From positions 7,284,391 to 7,348,390 of the forward strand of contig NZ_CP034447.1 of assembly GCF_003952485.1 (NCBI RefSeq): a stretch of 64,000 nt of DNA, read 5' to 3'. The notes beneath the pieces are model-generated. The model saw only the letters and a list, made by a program, of their open reading frames with translations. It was not told where the DNA came from and did no database searches. The stretch comes from Mesorhizobium sp. M1E.F.Ca.ET.045.02.1.1. GTDB lineage: Bacteria > Pseudomonadota > Alphaproteobacteria > Rhizobiales > Rhizobiaceae. This document shows positions 26,804 to 37,808 of this stretch, one piece after another. Positions within the stretch are counted from its first letter, which is position 1. Every line of letters begins with the position of its first letter. The translations under genes were made by a program, and so were the position numbers.

Positions 26804-26962
26804 TTAGCCAACTTGGGCCGAAATGAAGTTCCGCGCTTTGACTTGAATCAGTTTTGGCCGGTTGGGTCGACCCCGCCCCCCGGCGACCGGCTTGCAATCT
26901 CCTTCAGCAGCCGAACGAGATCTCGTTTCGTGGCGTGCCGAACAGATCCGGCGCCGCGTAAT

Positions 26963-26976
26963 TTGACATAGCTCAA
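26963..26976. promoter_or_regulatory. FNR/FixK box before hemA
   Basis: TTGACATAGCTCAA has one mismatch to TTGAC-N4-ATCAA and lies 87 bp before hemA. The rest of the 260-bp gap shows no other recognisable element. Confidence 0.65.
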
Positions 26977-27063
26977 AGCGGAGCCCTGCCCCGGTCCGTA
27001 GGTTGGCTCCAGCAGACCGAACCGTCGCAGCCTGCGGCGTCGCTTCCTGCAGAGGAGTTCAGC

Positions 27064-28341
27064 ATGAATTACCAGCGGTTCTTCGAAGACGCGATCGACC
27101 AGCTCCATGCGGAGCGGCGCTACCGGGTTTTTGCCGACCTCGAACGCATCGTGGGCAAGTTCCCGCGCGCCATCTGGCGCTCGAACGGCCGCGCCCAGGA
27201 AATCACCGTCTGGTGCTCCAACGACTATCTCGGCATGGGCCAGAACGGCGATGTGATTACCGCCTTCCAGACCGCGGCCGGCAAGATGGGCTCGGGCGCC
27301 GGCGGCACCCGCAACATCTCCGGCACCTCCAACCCGCTGGTCGAGCTCGAGCATGAGCTGGCCGACCTGCACGACAAGGAAGCGGCGCTGGTCTTCACCT
27401 CCGGCTTCGTTTCCAACGAGGCCTCGATCTCGACCATTGCCAGGCTCCTGCCCAACTGCCTGATCATCTCGGACGAGTTGAACCATGCCTCGATGATCGA
27501 GGGCGTGCGGCGCTCGGGCGCCGAGAAGAAGATCTTCCGCCACAACGACGTCGCGCATCTGGAAAGCCTGCTGCAGGCGGCGGGCCGCGAGCGCGCCAAG
27601 CTGATCGTGTTCGAAAGCGTCTATTCGATGGACGGCGACATCGCGCCGATCCGGCAGATCGTCGAGCTCGCCGAGCGCTACAACGCCATGACCTATATCG
27701 ACGAGGTGCATGCGGTGGGCATGTACGGGGCGCGCGGCGGCGGCATCACCGAGCGCGAGGGGCTGGCCGACCGCATCGACATCATCGAGGGCACCTTGGC
27801 CAAGGCCTTCGGCACGCTGGGCGGCTACATCGCCGGCGCCAGCGCCGTCATCGACGCCGTGCGCTCCTATGCGCCGGGCTTCATCTTCACCACCGCGCTG
27901 CCGCCGGCGATCGCGGCGGCGGCCACCACCTCGATCCGGCATCTGAAGCGCTCGCAGGCCGAGCGCGACGCGCAGCAGCGCCAGGCAGCCAGGACCAAGC
28001 AGGTGCTCGCCGCGGCCGGGCTGCCGGTGATGGAATCGGCCACCCACATCGTGCCGGTGCTGGTCGGCGATCCGGAGCTGTGCAAGATGGCCAGCGACCG
28101 CCTGCTCGGCGTCCACGGCATCTACATCCAGCCGATCAACTATCCGACGGTGCCGCGCGGCACCGAGCGGCTGCGCATCACGCCGACACCCTTCCATTCC
28201 GACGCGCTGATCGCCGAATTGCAGGACGCGCTGGTCGAGACCTGGGATGCGCTCGGCATTCCCTATGCCACCTCAGGCCGTCCCGTCCTCGCCAAGAGCG
28301 ACCGCATCGTTCCTTTGCTGGTGAACCAATCAGGCGGGTAA
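27064..28341 (+). CDS. hemA: 5-aminolevulinate synthase
   Basis: A 425-residue PLP enzyme joining glycine and succinyl-CoA to make 5-aminolevulinate, the first haem precursor in alphaproteobacteria. Seen: a normal N-terminus ([20 protein letters not shown]), [40 protein letters not shown] and the PLP lysine in [23 protein letters not shown] is 9 nt upstream. With hemN it provides haem for cytochromes and FixL; the upstream box suggests both are raised at low oxygen. Its codons are more GC-biased than those of its left neighbours. Confidence 0.96.
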   Translation: MNYQRFFEDAIDQLHAERRYRVFADLERIVGKFPRAIWRSNGRAQEITVWCSNDYLGMGQNGDVITAFQTAAGKMGSGAGGTRNISGTSNPLVELEHELADLHDKEAALVFTSGFVSNEASISTIARLLPNCLIISDELNHASMIEGVRRSGAEKKIFRHNDVAHLESLLQAAGRERAKLIVFESVYSMDGDIAPIRQIVELAERYNAMTYIDEVHAVGMYGARGGGITEREGLADRIDIIEGTLAKAFGTLGGYIAGASAVIDAVRSYAPGFIFTTALPPAIAAAATTSIRHLKRSQAERDAQQRQAARTKQVLAAAGLPVMESATHIVPVLVGDPELCKMASDRLLGVHGIYIQPINYPTVPRGTERLRITPTPFHSDALIAELQDALVETWDALGIPYATSGRPVLAKSDRIVPLLVNQSGG

Positions 28342-28382
28342 GCCAATAAAGGCGCGGAACCCATCGTCGCCGAGCACCCCTC

Positions 28383-30722
28383 TTAGCCGAGGGCGGCCAA
28401 GCCTATCATCGCCTGGCCAAGCGCCAGCCCCCCGTCATTGGCCGGAACATCCGTATGGGCGAGTAGCTCGAACCCGGCCGCGGAGAGTTCCGAGAACACC
28501 CCTTCAAGCATGAGCCGGTTCTGGAAGACACCGCCGGAAAGCGCGATCGTGTCGACTTGGTTCTCGCGGGCCAATCGGCGCGTGGTTCTGGACACGACCG
28601 CGATCAAGGTCCGATGAAAACGCGCGGCGATCAGGCCGATCTCGACATCAGCAGCCATGTCGCGCAGCAACGCCTCCCAGAGACCTCGCCAGCGAATGAT
28701 CGATCCATCGTCGGGAGGCAGCGCCCAGGCCTCGGCCTCCTCGATGAACGGGTTCGCGAGCGCCTCCAACTCCATGCCTGTTTGCCCTTCATAGGACTGC
28801 AGCTCGAAGCAGGTTCCCAGGATCGCCGCGCAAGCGTCGAACAGCCGTCCCGCGGAAGACGCAAGCGGGGCGTTGACGCCTCTTTCAATCATTTGCGCGA
28901 CGATGCTCGGCCGCCTTTCGGCCAAAGCCTGTGCAAACGGCAGATTGCCGACGGGACCGGCAAGGAAATCTGGACCGAAGGCGGCATGGAGATGCGCGTA
29001 GGCATTGCGCCAGGGCTCGCGGCTCGCCTGGTCGCCGCCTGGCATCGCGATGGCATCGAAATGCGCCAGGCGTTTGTAGCGGCGATAGTCGCCGAGCAGG
29101 AACTCTCCGCCCCAGATCGTGCCGTCGTCACCGAAGCCGATGCCGTCGAGGACCACGCCCAGCAGCGGAGGAGCATCAAGGGCGCGACCGTGCCCCGCGA
29201 TGCAGGAGGCAAGATGCGCATGGTGGTGCTGGACTTCGATGAGCCTCGCTCCGCACTCGCGAGCGAGTTCGATGCCAATCTGCCTCGATCGGTAGGCCGG
29301 ATGCCGGTCGGTCACTACGAGGCCGGGTTTCGCATCGAAAAGGTTGTTGTAGAGGTCCAGGGCGCGGCGCCATGCCGCCTGGCTCTTCGGTTCGGCGAGA
29401 TCGCCGAGATGCTGGGAGAGCAGCGCCTTGCCATTTCCGGCCAGGCAAAACGCGCCTTTCAGATCGCCACCCGTTGCAAGCACGCTATGCGGGCTCTCGA
29501 AACCAGACGGCAATGGCATGGGCGACGGTGCGAGGCCGCGGGCACGGCGCAGCACCGAAACACCATGCTGGTCACAACGCACGACGCTGTCGTCCAGCCG
29601 GTTGACGATCGCGCGGTCGTGCATCAGCCAATGGTCGGCGATGCCGTGAAGCTCCCGCCGCGCTTCGTTATTGTCCCTGCATTGCGGCTCGCCTGAATGG
29701 TTGGCCGAGGTCAACACGATCGGCCTGTCGAGCACCCTCATGAGAAGATGGTGCAGTGGCGTGTAGGGCAGCATGAAACCGAGCCGGTCGTGGTCGGGGG
29801 CGACGCCCGGTGCCACCGGGCACTTCGCGCGCCGGTGCAGCAGCACGATCGGCGCGGCAGGAGATGAGAGTTCGTCACGCTCTTCGTCCGAGATCAAGGC
29901 GAACTCGCGGATCTGCCGCAGATCGCGGCCCATTAGCGCAAACGGCTTCCCGTCGCGTTTCTTGCGGCTGCGCAGCCGCATGACCGCGTCGTCGTCGGTT
30001 GCAACGCAGGCGAGATGGAAGCCACCGATGCCTTTGACGGCGAGAATTCGCCCTGCCCTGATCAGAGCGGCGGCCTCGTCTATCACCCGTTCCGATCCAC
30101 CGGCAAAGACGGACCCGTCCTCCGCTTCGAGCCAGATGCGCGGGCCGCAATTTGGGCAGGCAATCGGCTGGGCATGGAAGCGCCGCTCCGCAGGATTCTC
30201 GTACTCGGCCCGACATGCCTCACACATGACGAAACTTTTCATCGACGTCGAGGAGCGGTCGTACGGGATCGCTTCGATGATCGACAACCGCGGACCGCAA
30301 TGCGTGCAGTTCGCAAAGGGATAGAAATAGCGGCGGTCACGCGGGTCGAGGATTTCGGCGAGGCATTCCGCACAGCATGCGGCGTCTGGAACGACGCCTG
30401 TCCGCACCGCTCCCCCTGCACTCGCGACAATGGTGAAGCCGTCGAGCGGCGGCAATCCTTCAAGGTCGGTGGTCTCGATAGCGTCGATGCGTGCCAAAGG
30501 CGGACATCCGTCGCAGAGCCTTTGCCTGAACGCCGCCAGCTCGGCATCGCTGCACCAGAGCGCGATCTCGACGCCCGCGGCGTCGTTGCGTACGTGGCCA
30601 GTAAGGCCCATGGCGGTGGCGACGCGCCAGACGGTGGGGCGGAAGCCGACACCCTGCACAAGGCCGGAAACCCGGATCAGGTGACCCTTTGCGGCTGGTG
30701 GTGCGGCCAGGAGCGTGTTCAT
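28383..30722 (-). CDS. hypF: HypF carbamoyltransferase for hydrogenase CN ligands
   Basis: A 779-residue protein making the thiocarbamate on HypE from carbamoyl phosphate. Domains in order: acylphosphatase-like (RVSGLVQGVGFRPTVWRVA near 17), two zinc fingers (CCAECLAEI ... NCTHCGPR and CEACRAEY ... ACPNCGPR), a YrdC-like domain (about 200-380), and a Kae1-like end with VQHHHAHLASCIAGHG and DGIGFGDDGTIWGGEF. The length is normal. It follows hupV by nine bases at the far end of the hup/hyp locus, not between hypB and hypC as in R. leguminosarum and Bradyrhizobium. Confidence 0.95.
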   Translation of the reverse strand: MNTLLAAPPAAKGHLIRVSGLVQGVGFRPTVWRVATAMGLTGHVRNDAAGVEIALWCSDAELAAFRQRLCDGCPPLARIDAIETTDLEGLPPLDGFTIVASAGGAVRTGVVPDAACCAECLAEILDPRDRRYFYPFANCTHCGPRLSIIEAIPYDRSSTSMKSFVMCEACRAEYENPAERRFHAQPIACPNCGPRIWLEAEDGSVFAGGSERVIDEAAALIRAGRILAVKGIGGFHLACVATDDDAVMRLRSRKKRDGKPFALMGRDLRQIREFALISDEERDELSSPAAPIVLLHRRAKCPVAPGVAPDHDRLGFMLPYTPLHHLLMRVLDRPIVLTSANHSGEPQCRDNNEARRELHGIADHWLMHDRAIVNRLDDSVVRCDQHGVSVLRRARGLAPSPMPLPSGFESPHSVLATGGDLKGAFCLAGNGKALLSQHLGDLAEPKSQAAWRRALDLYNNLFDAKPGLVVTDRHPAYRSRQIGIELARECGARLIEVQHHHAHLASCIAGHGRALDAPPLLGVVLDGIGFGDDGTIWGGEFLLGDYRRYKRLAHFDAIAMPGGDQASREPWRNAYAHLHAAFGPDFLAGPVGNLPFAQALAERRPSIVAQMIERGVNAPLASSAGRLFDACAAILGTCFELQSYEGQTGMELEALANPFIEEAEAWALPPDDGSIIRWRGLWEALLRDMAADVEIGLIAARFHRTLIAVVSRTTRRLARENQVDTIALSGGVFQNRLMLEGVFSELSAAGFELLAHTDVPANDGGLALGQAMIGLAALG

Positions 30723-30731
30723 GGCCGGGCT

Positions 30732-32183
30732 TCAGTGCACCGTGCAGACCATGCACGGATCGAACGAGCGCACGATGTGCTGGACTGCGAGAGGTTCGGT
30801 CTCACCGGCCAGCACGGGCGCTCCCTCCAGCGCCAGCTCCAACGGGCCCGGATTGCCGTTACGATCGCGTGGGGAGAAGTTCCAGGTCGTCGGCGCGATG
30901 ATCTGGTAGTTGGCGATGCGGCCGTTGCGCACCTTCAGCCAGTGGCCAAGCGAGCCGCGCGCAGCTTCGGTCAGGCCCGTGCCCTCGCCATCGGCCGGCG
31001 TCGCGCCATGCTCGCAAAAGGCTTCGCCGGGCCTGAGATCACGGATCCAGCTCTCCATTGCCGTAACAACGAGAGCGACCTCCAGCACACGCGCCACAAC
31101 CCGGGCATGCACATTGCCGCTGCCTGACCCGACCAGATCGCGGATCAGCGGGTGACCATTCACGAGTTGACGGGCAATCGCGCCCACTTCGACGGCCTCG
31201 CCGGCAAGACGCGGCGCCTTGCACCAAGTGTAGCCCTTCCCCGTGCCGTCGCCAGGCACGGTCTCTCCCGAGGTCGGCGGCAACGGGCGTTCGGCCGGCG
31301 CGTACCAGGCATTCTCTGTATCCTCGGTGATCAGCGACAGGTCGAGCGACGTCGGACAGCCGGCCTTCCAGAGGCCGCGGCGGAACAGATGGCCGGCTGC
31401 GGCATGATAGGCGCCGTAGCTCATGAAAAGGCTGCCGGCGCGGCCAAGCCTGTCCAGGCCGAGCGCCTCCGAAATGGCGAGGAAATGCCGAAAGTCGCCC
31501 TGGAGCGCCGGCTTCTCCTCGCGCCAGGAGGCGAGGTCATCGGCAGTAGACAGGTTCGCTACCCGTTCGAGCGCGTCGGCAAAAAGCGTGCGCTCCAGAA
31601 ACCGGCGGAATGCCCCGACGATACCGGCCATGCGCGCCTGCTCGTTGGCCGTCACGGCCCGAGTCGAGCCGCCCGGTCGAATGCCGAGCGTATGCGGCCA
31701 ATGGCCGGCCAAAATACCCATCATGTGCATCCATTGCGCCCTTGCCGGCAGCACCTCCTCGGCGGCAGTTCCCGAGAGAGCACGGAAGCGCGAAGCGGCC
31801 GCCTGGTGCCATGACTCGCCAGCATAGGCCTCGCGGGCGAAATCCGGCATGAAGAACAGGTAGAAATGCGTCAGGTGGTCGGCGACGTTTTCCGTCGCAT
31901 GGATAAGGTCGATCGCGAGCCGGCCATTTGCCGCGACACCGAGCCCTTGCGCCTCGGCAAGCGCGCGTGCGGCGGCGATCGACTGCGAGACAGAGCAGAT
32001 ACCGCAGATGCGCGGCGCGTAGACGAGCGCATCTTGCGGCAACTTGCCCTGCAGGATCTGCTCGAAGCCACGATAAAGCGGCGAGACGACTTCGGCAGAG
32101 CGGACCCACCCGCCGCTCACATCGAGCTTGACCTCGAGGTCGCCCTCGACACGATTGAACGGTCCGACGACAAGTCGGCTCAT
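30732..32183 (-). CDS. hupV: HupV, regulatory hydrogenase large subunit
   Basis: A 483-residue NiFe large subunit of the H2 sensor. Both nickel motifs are present: RICGICSVSQS near residue 60 and DPCMVCTVH at the very end. The protein ends at the His, so there is no C-terminal peptide for protease cleavage, the mark of sensor hydrogenases. The ATG overlaps the hupU stop (ATGA). With HupU it detects hydrogen and acts on HupT. Confidence 0.92.
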   Translation of the reverse strand: MSRLVVGPFNRVEGDLEVKLDVSGGWVRSAEVVSPLYRGFEQILQGKLPQDALVYAPRICGICSVSQSIAAARALAEAQGLGVAANGRLAIDLIHATENVADHLTHFYLFFMPDFAREAYAGESWHQAAASRFRALSGTAAEEVLPARAQWMHMMGILAGHWPHTLGIRPGGSTRAVTANEQARMAGIVGAFRRFLERTLFADALERVANLSTADDLASWREEKPALQGDFRHFLAISEALGLDRLGRAGSLFMSYGAYHAAAGHLFRRGLWKAGCPTSLDLSLITEDTENAWYAPAERPLPPTSGETVPGDGTGKGYTWCKAPRLAGEAVEVGAIARQLVNGHPLIRDLVGSGSGNVHARVVARVLEVALVVTAMESWIRDLRPGEAFCEHGATPADGEGTGLTEAARGSLGHWLKVRNGRIANYQIIAPTTWNFSPRDRNGNPGPLELALEGAPVLAGETEPLAVQHIVRSFDPCMVCTVH

Positions 32184-33190
32184 GGTCGCCTCTTCTGCCT
32201 GTCGTGCGGCGGCACCGCCACGTGATCGGCGGTCGCATTGGTCTTCAGGCGTACAGGCGTCGCCGCCTTGGAGAGCGCCGCCAGCGCGACAAACCAGGCC
32301 TTGGGCATGTCGGTCGGAAGCCCGACCGGGATGCCGGAAACCTTCGGCGTCGCGGTGAAGGAATGGCCGGGCTCCTCGAAGCTGGGCGAGGTGCAGTTGA
32401 TGCAGGGATAGCCGCCGTCGATGCAGGAGCCGGAGCCGTTCCAAGGCCGGATGTTGCAGTCGGCGCGCGCCTGCGTGCCCTTGCAGCCGAGATTCTCCAT
32501 CATGCAGCCGAGATCGCACAGCCGCTCGGCGCTCGCCTTGAACTCATAGAATTCGTTGCGGGAGCAACCGTGATGGACGAGATGGTTCGTGTAGCTCACG
32601 GGACGTTCCCACTCGTCGACATGGCTCTCGTCGAACCGGCCAGCAGCGATCTGATGCAGCGTTTCGGTCAGCCAGTCCGGGTGAATGGGACAGCCGGCCA
32701 CATTGATGACCGGCAGGCCCGATTTCGTCAGGAAGCCGTGGCCGAGCAACCCGCCAGGCTCCGTGCCGTCATAGGAGAGGCCGCAGGCCTCAACGTGATT
32801 GGCGCCAGCGGCCGTGATACCGCCGAAGGCCGCGCATGAGCCGACGGCGACCACATGGCCGGCGACAGCCGCAAGATCGCTGATCCAGTCCATCACCGGC
32901 CGGCCGGTCCCGGCCATCATGTGGAATCGGCCGGTGCCGTTCGGTCCGCGCATGACGGCGCCTTCGAGGCAGAGGATGTCCAGCGGAACCTCGCCCGATG
33001 TCACGCGCTCCATGATGGCGACGACGCTGCGCCCCGTCTCGACGCTTAACGAAGGATGCCACAGCACCTCGATACCGGCCGTGGCGAAGCTCGTGATGAG
33101 ATCGGGGCCTTCGGCGCCGATCAGGGACAGCGTGCAGCCGCCGCAGCCGCCGGACTGAAGCCAGAGAAGGTTGAGCGGCCGCTTCATCAT
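32180..33190 (-). CDS. hupU: HupU, regulatory hydrogenase small subunit
   Basis: A 336-residue iron-sulphur subunit. It lacks a Tat signal and starts directly with the domain (LNLLWLQSGGCGGCTLSLIG), so it stays in the cytoplasm. Proximal-cluster cysteines are CGGC, GSCAAFGG and AGCPIHPDW, a standard four-Cys set without the extra two of HupS. Further clusters: CSRNEFYEF, CDLGCMMENLGCKGTQARADC, and C-terminal CINCTSP. It pairs with HupV. Confidence 0.92.
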   Translation of the reverse strand: MMKRPLNLLWLQSGGCGGCTLSLIGAEGPDLITSFATAGIEVLWHPSLSVETGRSVVAIMERVTSGEVPLDILCLEGAVMRGPNGTGRFHMMAGTGRPVMDWISDLAAVAGHVVAVGSCAAFGGITAAGANHVEACGLSYDGTEPGGLLGHGFLTKSGLPVINVAGCPIHPDWLTETLHQIAAGRFDESHVDEWERPVSYTNHLVHHGCSRNEFYEFKASAERLCDLGCMMENLGCKGTQARADCNIRPWNGSGSCIDGGYPCINCTSPSFEEPGHSFTATPKVSGIPVGLPTDMPKAWFVALAALSKAATPVRLKTNATADHVAVPPHDRQKRRP

Positions 33191-33197
33191 CGCCCCC

Positions 33198-34592
33198 TCA
33201 GCCTGGATTCGCCGGAAGGCGGACGGTGAACACGGCGCCGCCTTCGGGATGATTTGCCGCTGCCAGATCGCCGCCCTGTTCCTTCATCAGGCCGTAGCTC
33301 ACATAGAGCCCCAGCCCCGTTCCCTGGCCGATCGGCTTGGTGGTGAAGAACGGCTCGAAGATCTGGTCCATATGCGTTTGCGGAATGCCGGTGCCGTTGT
33401 CGCGAACCTTGATGACGACATCTTCGCCTTCCCGGCGGCAGGAGATTTCGATCCGGGGCTCCGGTCGGTTCTGAAGGACATCCGCGGCGTTGTGGACGAG
33501 ATTGACGATGACCTGATGCAGGTGCCCCTTGCGCGCGCAGGCATCGAGCTCATCCGGCATGTCGAAGACAACAACGGGTTTGACGCGCTCTGCCCTGACG
33601 ACCCAGTCGACGGCGGTGCGAATGGTGCGGGTGACATCGAAAACCTCCAGCCCCTCGCGCTGGCTGCTGGAAAAGCGGCGCAGATCCTGAACGATTGCGC
33701 GCACACGCTCCGCGCCTTCGAGCGTGCCGTCGATCAGCGGCTTCATGTCGGCGGCGATCGAATCGATCTTCAGCTTTCGGCGCAGTTCCTCGAGCGCCTG
33801 CGGGTCGGCGCGGCCATGCGCGGCGTCGAGATAGGTTGCGATCGCGGCCCCGTAGCGCTTCAGGGCGTGCATGTTTCCGAAAACGAAGCTGATCGGGTTG
33901 TTGAGCTCATGGGCGACCCCAGCAACGACGCGGCCGAGCGCCGCCATCTTCTCGGAGACGACGAGCTGCTGCTGCGTCCTGGTCAGTCTCTGGTGCGCCA
34001 GATCGAGCTGGTGGTAGGCGCGGCGAAGCTCGCCGATCGGCCTTCCGACGATGACGATGCCGACGAGCCTGCCACGGTGGTCGAGCCGTGGCGAGCAGTT
34101 CAGCGCCAGCGGCGTCGCACCGCCATCCCGCTGGCGCATGTGCACTTCGAGATCGGAGATCGGCCGCGCCTCGCGGAAACAACCGGCGAACCGGACGGCA
34201 ACGGCACCATCCTCGTCTTCGAACAGATCGAGGATCGCCGACCCCATCAGGGTCTTCTCGGCGATGCCCGACAACTGGACCATGGCCGGGTTGACCTGCT
34301 GGATGCGGCCCCTCACATCGCAGGCCACAAGCACGTCGGTCATCGAGCCCAGCACCGAATCGATGAATTGCTGCGCCTCCTCGAGGGCGGCGTGCTGACG
34401 CTCCAGCAGCGTCTGCGATTCGACCAAATCCTTGTAGACCGCGTCCATCTTGCGGATGACCTCGATCCAGGCCTCCTCACCGGCCGGCGCCAGGCCGAGC
34501 GCGGGCACTTCCGCCCTCATCGGCAAGGATTCGTGGAATTTCCCGGACGCGGGCTTTGCCATCTGTGGTTTCGGTACCCTTATGAGTTCCAT
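33198..34592 (-). CDS. hupT: HupT/HoxJ histidine kinase of the H2 sensor
   Basis: A 464-residue soluble kinase. A PAS domain covers about residues 65-185 ([20 protein letters not shown]); the H-box is [18 protein letters not shown], and the ATP domain has [19 protein letters not shown] and [14 protein letters not shown]. No membrane segments. In other bacteria the HupUV hydrogenase binds HupT and stops it acting on HupR/HoxA when hydrogen is present. The stretch between hupU and hoxA confirms the circuit. Confidence 0.9.
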   Translation of the reverse strand: MELIRVPKPQMAKPASGKFHESLPMRAEVPALGLAPAGEEAWIEVIRKMDAVYKDLVESQTLLERQHAALEEAQQFIDSVLGSMTDVLVACDVRGRIQQVNPAMVQLSGIAEKTLMGSAILDLFEDEDGAVAVRFAGCFREARPISDLEVHMRQRDGGATPLALNCSPRLDHRGRLVGIVIVGRPIGELRRAYHQLDLAHQRLTRTQQQLVVSEKMAALGRVVAGVAHELNNPISFVFGNMHALKRYGAAIATYLDAAHGRADPQALEELRRKLKIDSIAADMKPLIDGTLEGAERVRAIVQDLRRFSSSQREGLEVFDVTRTIRTAVDWVVRAERVKPVVVFDMPDELDACARKGHLHQVIVNLVHNAADVLQNRPEPRIEISCRREGEDVVIKVRDNGTGIPQTHMDQIFEPFFTTKPIGQGTGLGLYVSYGLMKEQGGDLAAANHPEGGAVFTVRLPANPG

Positions 34593-34601
34593 GGGCGCGC
34601 C

Positions 34602-36089
34602 TCACCGGACGGAGCCGACTGCGCGCCGCGCCGGCAAGGGCTTCACATTCTCCAGCCCCAGCCGTTCGAGCTTGCCGCGCAATCCGACCCGCGACAATCC
34701 CAACTCCTCCGCCGCCTTCGACTTGTTCCAGCGATGGCGGATGAGTGTCTCGCGGATGATGCGCAGCTCCATCTCGTTGATGCGGTCGCGCAGCGTTCCG
34801 GCGAGCCCGGCAATGTCGTCTCCGTCTGCGTCCTCGACTTGCGGGACCGCCGTCAGGATGTGGCGGGATACGAGTTCGGCGCCGAGCTCCTGGCCTTCCC
34901 GGCCCATGACCAGCATATGCTGGATCTCGTTCTGCAACTCGCGCACGTTCCCAGGCCAGGAGTGATTCTTGAAACAGGCGATGGCTTCGGCGGAGATGCC
35001 CGGCACGTTCTTGCCGAGCTTGCGTCGTGCGCCCTCCAGGATCGCCGCCGAGAGGATTTCGATATCCATCGGCCGCTCGCGCAAGGCCGGCAACCTGATG
35101 ACCGTGCCCGCGAGCCTGTAGAACAGATCGGCACGGAAACGCCCGTGGCGCACCTCGTCCTCGAGATCGCGGTTGGTCGCCGCCACGACCCGCACATCCA
35201 CTTTGCGCGTCTTGCCGCTGCCGACCGGACGGATCTCGCCTTCCTGCAGGACGCGCAGCAATTTGACCTGAAAGGCCGGCGAAACCTCGCCGATCTCGTC
35301 GAGAAAGACGGTGCCGCCGCTGGCGCGCTCGAACAGGCCGATATGATCCTCCACAGCACCGGTGAAGGCGCCGCGCTTGTGGCCGAACAGCTCGCTTTCC
35401 AGAAGCTGGTCGGGCAGAGCGCCGCAATTTTCGACGACGAAGGGCTTGTTCCAACGCAGCGAGCCGTAGTGCAGCGCGCGGGCGGCGAGTTCCTTCCCGG
35501 TGCCGGAAGCGCCTATCAGGACGACCGGGATATCGAAGGGCGCGACCTGTTTCAGCGCGTCGCAGACCGTGTTTATCGGGCTCGAAGGGGAGCGGATGAT
35601 GCCGTCGTCGAAGTTGTAATCTCGCCTGAGCGCACTGCGGCGGTCCGAAACGACCTTGGAGGCGGATGACGGCGCCATGCGCATCTCGACGGCCAGAAGC
35701 TCGTTCTCGCGCTGCAGGACATAGAGTTTGACCGCGTTCTTCAGCGTCAGGATCAGGTTTTCAGGATGCCAGGGCTTGGTGATGTACTGGTAGATGCCGG
35801 CCTCGTTGATGCCGTCGATGATGTCGTGGGCGTCGGTGTAGCCGGAGATGATCATACGCACGACGTCGGGCCAGCGGGTGCGTACCTGCTTGAGGAATTC
35901 GATTCCCGATGTTCCGGGCATGCGCTGGTCGCAAAGGATCAACTGGATCCATTCGCTCTCCAGCATCGACGTCGCCGTCTTGATGTCGCTTGCGACATGG
36001 ACATCGAAATCCTCGCCGAGAATGCGGCGCAGCGACTCCAGCGACCGCACCTCGTCGTCGACGATCAGTATGGGGGGAAGCTCAGTCAC
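34602..36089 (-). CDS. hoxA: HoxA/HupR NtrC-type activator of hydrogenase genes
   Basis: A 495-residue sigma-54 activator. Receiver domain with the Asp in [13 protein letters not shown]+ domain with Walker A GASGTGKE (A in place of the usual E), the sigma-54 contact motif GAFTGA, and FLDEIGEV; C-terminal Fis-type helix-turn-helix [20 protein letters not shown]. It should act at the sigma-54 promoter before hupS. In relatives the unphosphorylated form is active. Its start overlaps hypX by four bases. Confidence 0.92.
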   Translation of the reverse strand: MTELPPILIVDDEVRSLESLRRILGEDFDVHVASDIKTATSMLESEWIQLILCDQRMPGTSGIEFLKQVRTRWPDVVRMIISGYTDAHDIIDGINEAGIYQYITKPWHPENLILTLKNAVKLYVLQRENELLAVEMRMAPSSASKVVSDRRSALRRDYNFDDGIIRSPSSPINTVCDALKQVAPFDIPVVLIGASGTGKELAARALHYGSLRWNKPFVVENCGALPDQLLESELFGHKRGAFTGAVEDHIGLFERASGGTVFLDEIGEVSPAFQVKLLRVLQEGEIRPVGSGKTRKVDVRVVAATNRDLEDEVRHGRFRADLFYRLAGTVIRLPALRERPMDIEILSAAILEGARRKLGKNVPGISAEAIACFKNHSWPGNVRELQNEIQHMLVMGREGQELGAELVSRHILTAVPQVEDADGDDIAGLAGTLRDRINEMELRIIRETLIRHRWNKSKAAEELGLSRVGLRGKLERLGLENVKPLPARRAVGSVR

Positions 36090-37807
36090 GACGCCCTCCT
36101 CCTGCCCGGTGCGCCGGAGGCCCAGGCGAGGTCGCGGTGGCGGGCGATGGTGACCGGCGTGCGGGATTTCGGCACCTTGTGCACGAAATTGTGCCGGGCA
36201 ACGTGATAGCTCGGATCGAACCCGTAGAAGTTTCGGCGCATCCTGGCCAACTCCTCCTCACGATACTCAGAGAGCGGCTTTGCCGCCTCGTCGGCGGCCC
36301 GGCGTGCCTGCTTTTCGGCAAGCAACCGTGGGAAGTCGGGCCTGTCCGCCAGCCCGGCTGCGAGCGCCTTGACCTCGGCTGCGAACCGATCGCGCGGGCC
36401 GGGCAGAATACGGTCGGCGAGCCCGAGGCTCAGTCCCTCGCGCGTGCCCATCGGCAAGCGGGCGGCTGCGATCCTGCGGGCATTGTCGGCACCGCAATGG
36501 CGCGGCAGCAGGTAGGTCCAGAATTCCGAGCCGTAGAGGTTGCCCATGTCCTTGTAGTGCGGGTTGAGGATCACGCCCGAGCGCAGCCAGACATGATCCG
36601 CACCGCGCGCCAGGAAGACGCCGCCCGCGCCGGCATTGCCGCCGAGCGCCGAGACGGTCACGTGGCTCGTCGTGCTGATGATCGCCTCGGACAGGTCGTC
36701 GATGGCGCAGATATTGGCATAGGACTCGTCCGCCGGGCTCACCGCCGCCTCGATCCGGTTGAGGTCCAGACCGTTCGACCAGAACTCGGGCCCGCCGCAG
36801 AGCACGATCACCTTCGTCGGCCGTTCAGCCGCCTTATGGTAGGCATCGAGCAGCCGCCCGCAGGCGTCGGTGCCCATCGCGCCGTTGTAGAACGGGAAAT
36901 GCAGGAATCCGACAGCACCCTGCTCCTCATAGGCAATGTCCTGATAGCCGCCGCCGGAATTCAGGGGCCGCTCCGGCAATTGCTCAGCCTCGGGCGCGAA
37001 AGCCAGGGTCGCCGGCAGCTTGAACGGATTGGCCGAACCTGGACGGCGCACATGGCCGATCCATACCGCGCCATCGACCGTGGCGCGGGCAATCGCGGGG
37101 CCGCTTCTGGCGATCGCGGCACCCGGCGCCGCGACAGGCAACCCGAACGCCTGCCTGGCGTCGAAAAGAAAGGCCGGCTCCCCGAAAAGCTCATCGCGGA
37201 CGCCTGGCACTCCGTCGGCCGCTGCAATCTTGCCGATGACGGTTTCCGTCGTATCGCGCATCCAGTCGATCTGCCGGTCAGCCTGCCTGATCGCGTCCCG
37301 CCAGCACCCGCGATGCGGGACCGCAAGCTCGTCCGCCGGCACGGGCTTCACCCCCGTCCGCAAACGCTCCACTGCTTCCAGCACCGCCGTGACCGCCGCC
37401 TCCGTCGCCTCGTTGCGGTAAAGGCTCGATTTCGTTGCCCGGCGCATCGGAAAGGCGGCGCTCGCCCAGACCGGCCCGGCGTCCATCTCCTTCACCGCCT
37501 CGAGAACCGTCACGCCCCATTCCGTCTCGCCATTCGTCATTGCCCAGTCGAGCGCCGACGGTCCGCGGTCGCCGACGATACCGGGGTGCACGATCACGCA
37601 GGTGCGGTTCTCGTAGACCCGAGCGGGGATCGCACGCTTCAGGTAAGGCGCAACGACGAGGTCGGGCTCGAAAAGCTCGACCGCCTCGATCGTGCGGGCA
37701 TCGTTGACGTCGATCTCGATCGAGACCTCATGGCCTTGCTCGCCAAGTTCGACGAAGAGCCTCTGGCTCAGTGCATTGAAGGCGGTGACGAGGAGCAAGA
37801 TTCGCAT
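36086..37807 (-). CDS. hypX: HypX/HoxX, CO ligand synthesis for NiFe hydrogenase
   Basis: A 573-residue two-part enzyme. Residues about 1-260 resemble formyl-THF transfer domains (VAPYLKRAIPARVYENRTC, HPGIVGDRGPSALDWAM); about 285-540 is an enoyl-CoA hydratase/isomerase-like fold (VIVLCGGPEFWSNGLDLNRI, SALGGNAGAGGVFLARGAD). HypX makes CO for the active site from formyl-THF by way of formyl-CoA, which lets hydrogenase mature in the presence of oxygen. Placed between hypE and hoxA. Confidence 0.92.
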   Translation of the reverse strand: MRILLLVTAFNALSQRLFVELGEQGHEVSIEIDVNDARTIEAVELFEPDLVVAPYLKRAIPARVYENRTCVIVHPGIVGDRGPSALDWAMTNGETEWGVTVLEAVKEMDAGPVWASAAFPMRRATKSSLYRNEATEAAVTAVLEAVERLRTGVKPVPADELAVPHRGCWRDAIRQADRQIDWMRDTTETVIGKIAAADGVPGVRDELFGEPAFLFDARQAFGLPVAAPGAAIARSGPAIARATVDGAVWIGHVRRPGSANPFKLPATLAFAPEAEQLPERPLNSGGGYQDIAYEEQGAVGFLHFPFYNGAMGTDACGRLLDAYHKAAERPTKVIVLCGGPEFWSNGLDLNRIEAAVSPADESYANICAIDDLSEAIISTTSHVTVSALGGNAGAGGVFLARGADHVWLRSGVILNPHYKDMGNLYGSEFWTYLLPRHCGADNARRIAAARLPMGTREGLSLGLADRILPGPRDRFAAEVKALAAGLADRPDFPRLLAEKQARRAADEAAKPLSEYREEELARMRRNFYGFDPSYHVARHNFVHKVPKSRTPVTIARHRDLAWASGAPGRRRAS

Positions 37808-37808
37808 C

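Noticed and set aside
33171..35669. An 832-codon open frame on the plus strand, opposite hupT and hoxA.
   Set aside because: It is antisense to two genes with full domain matches, has no recognisable domain, and is a usual effect of high GC codon bias.
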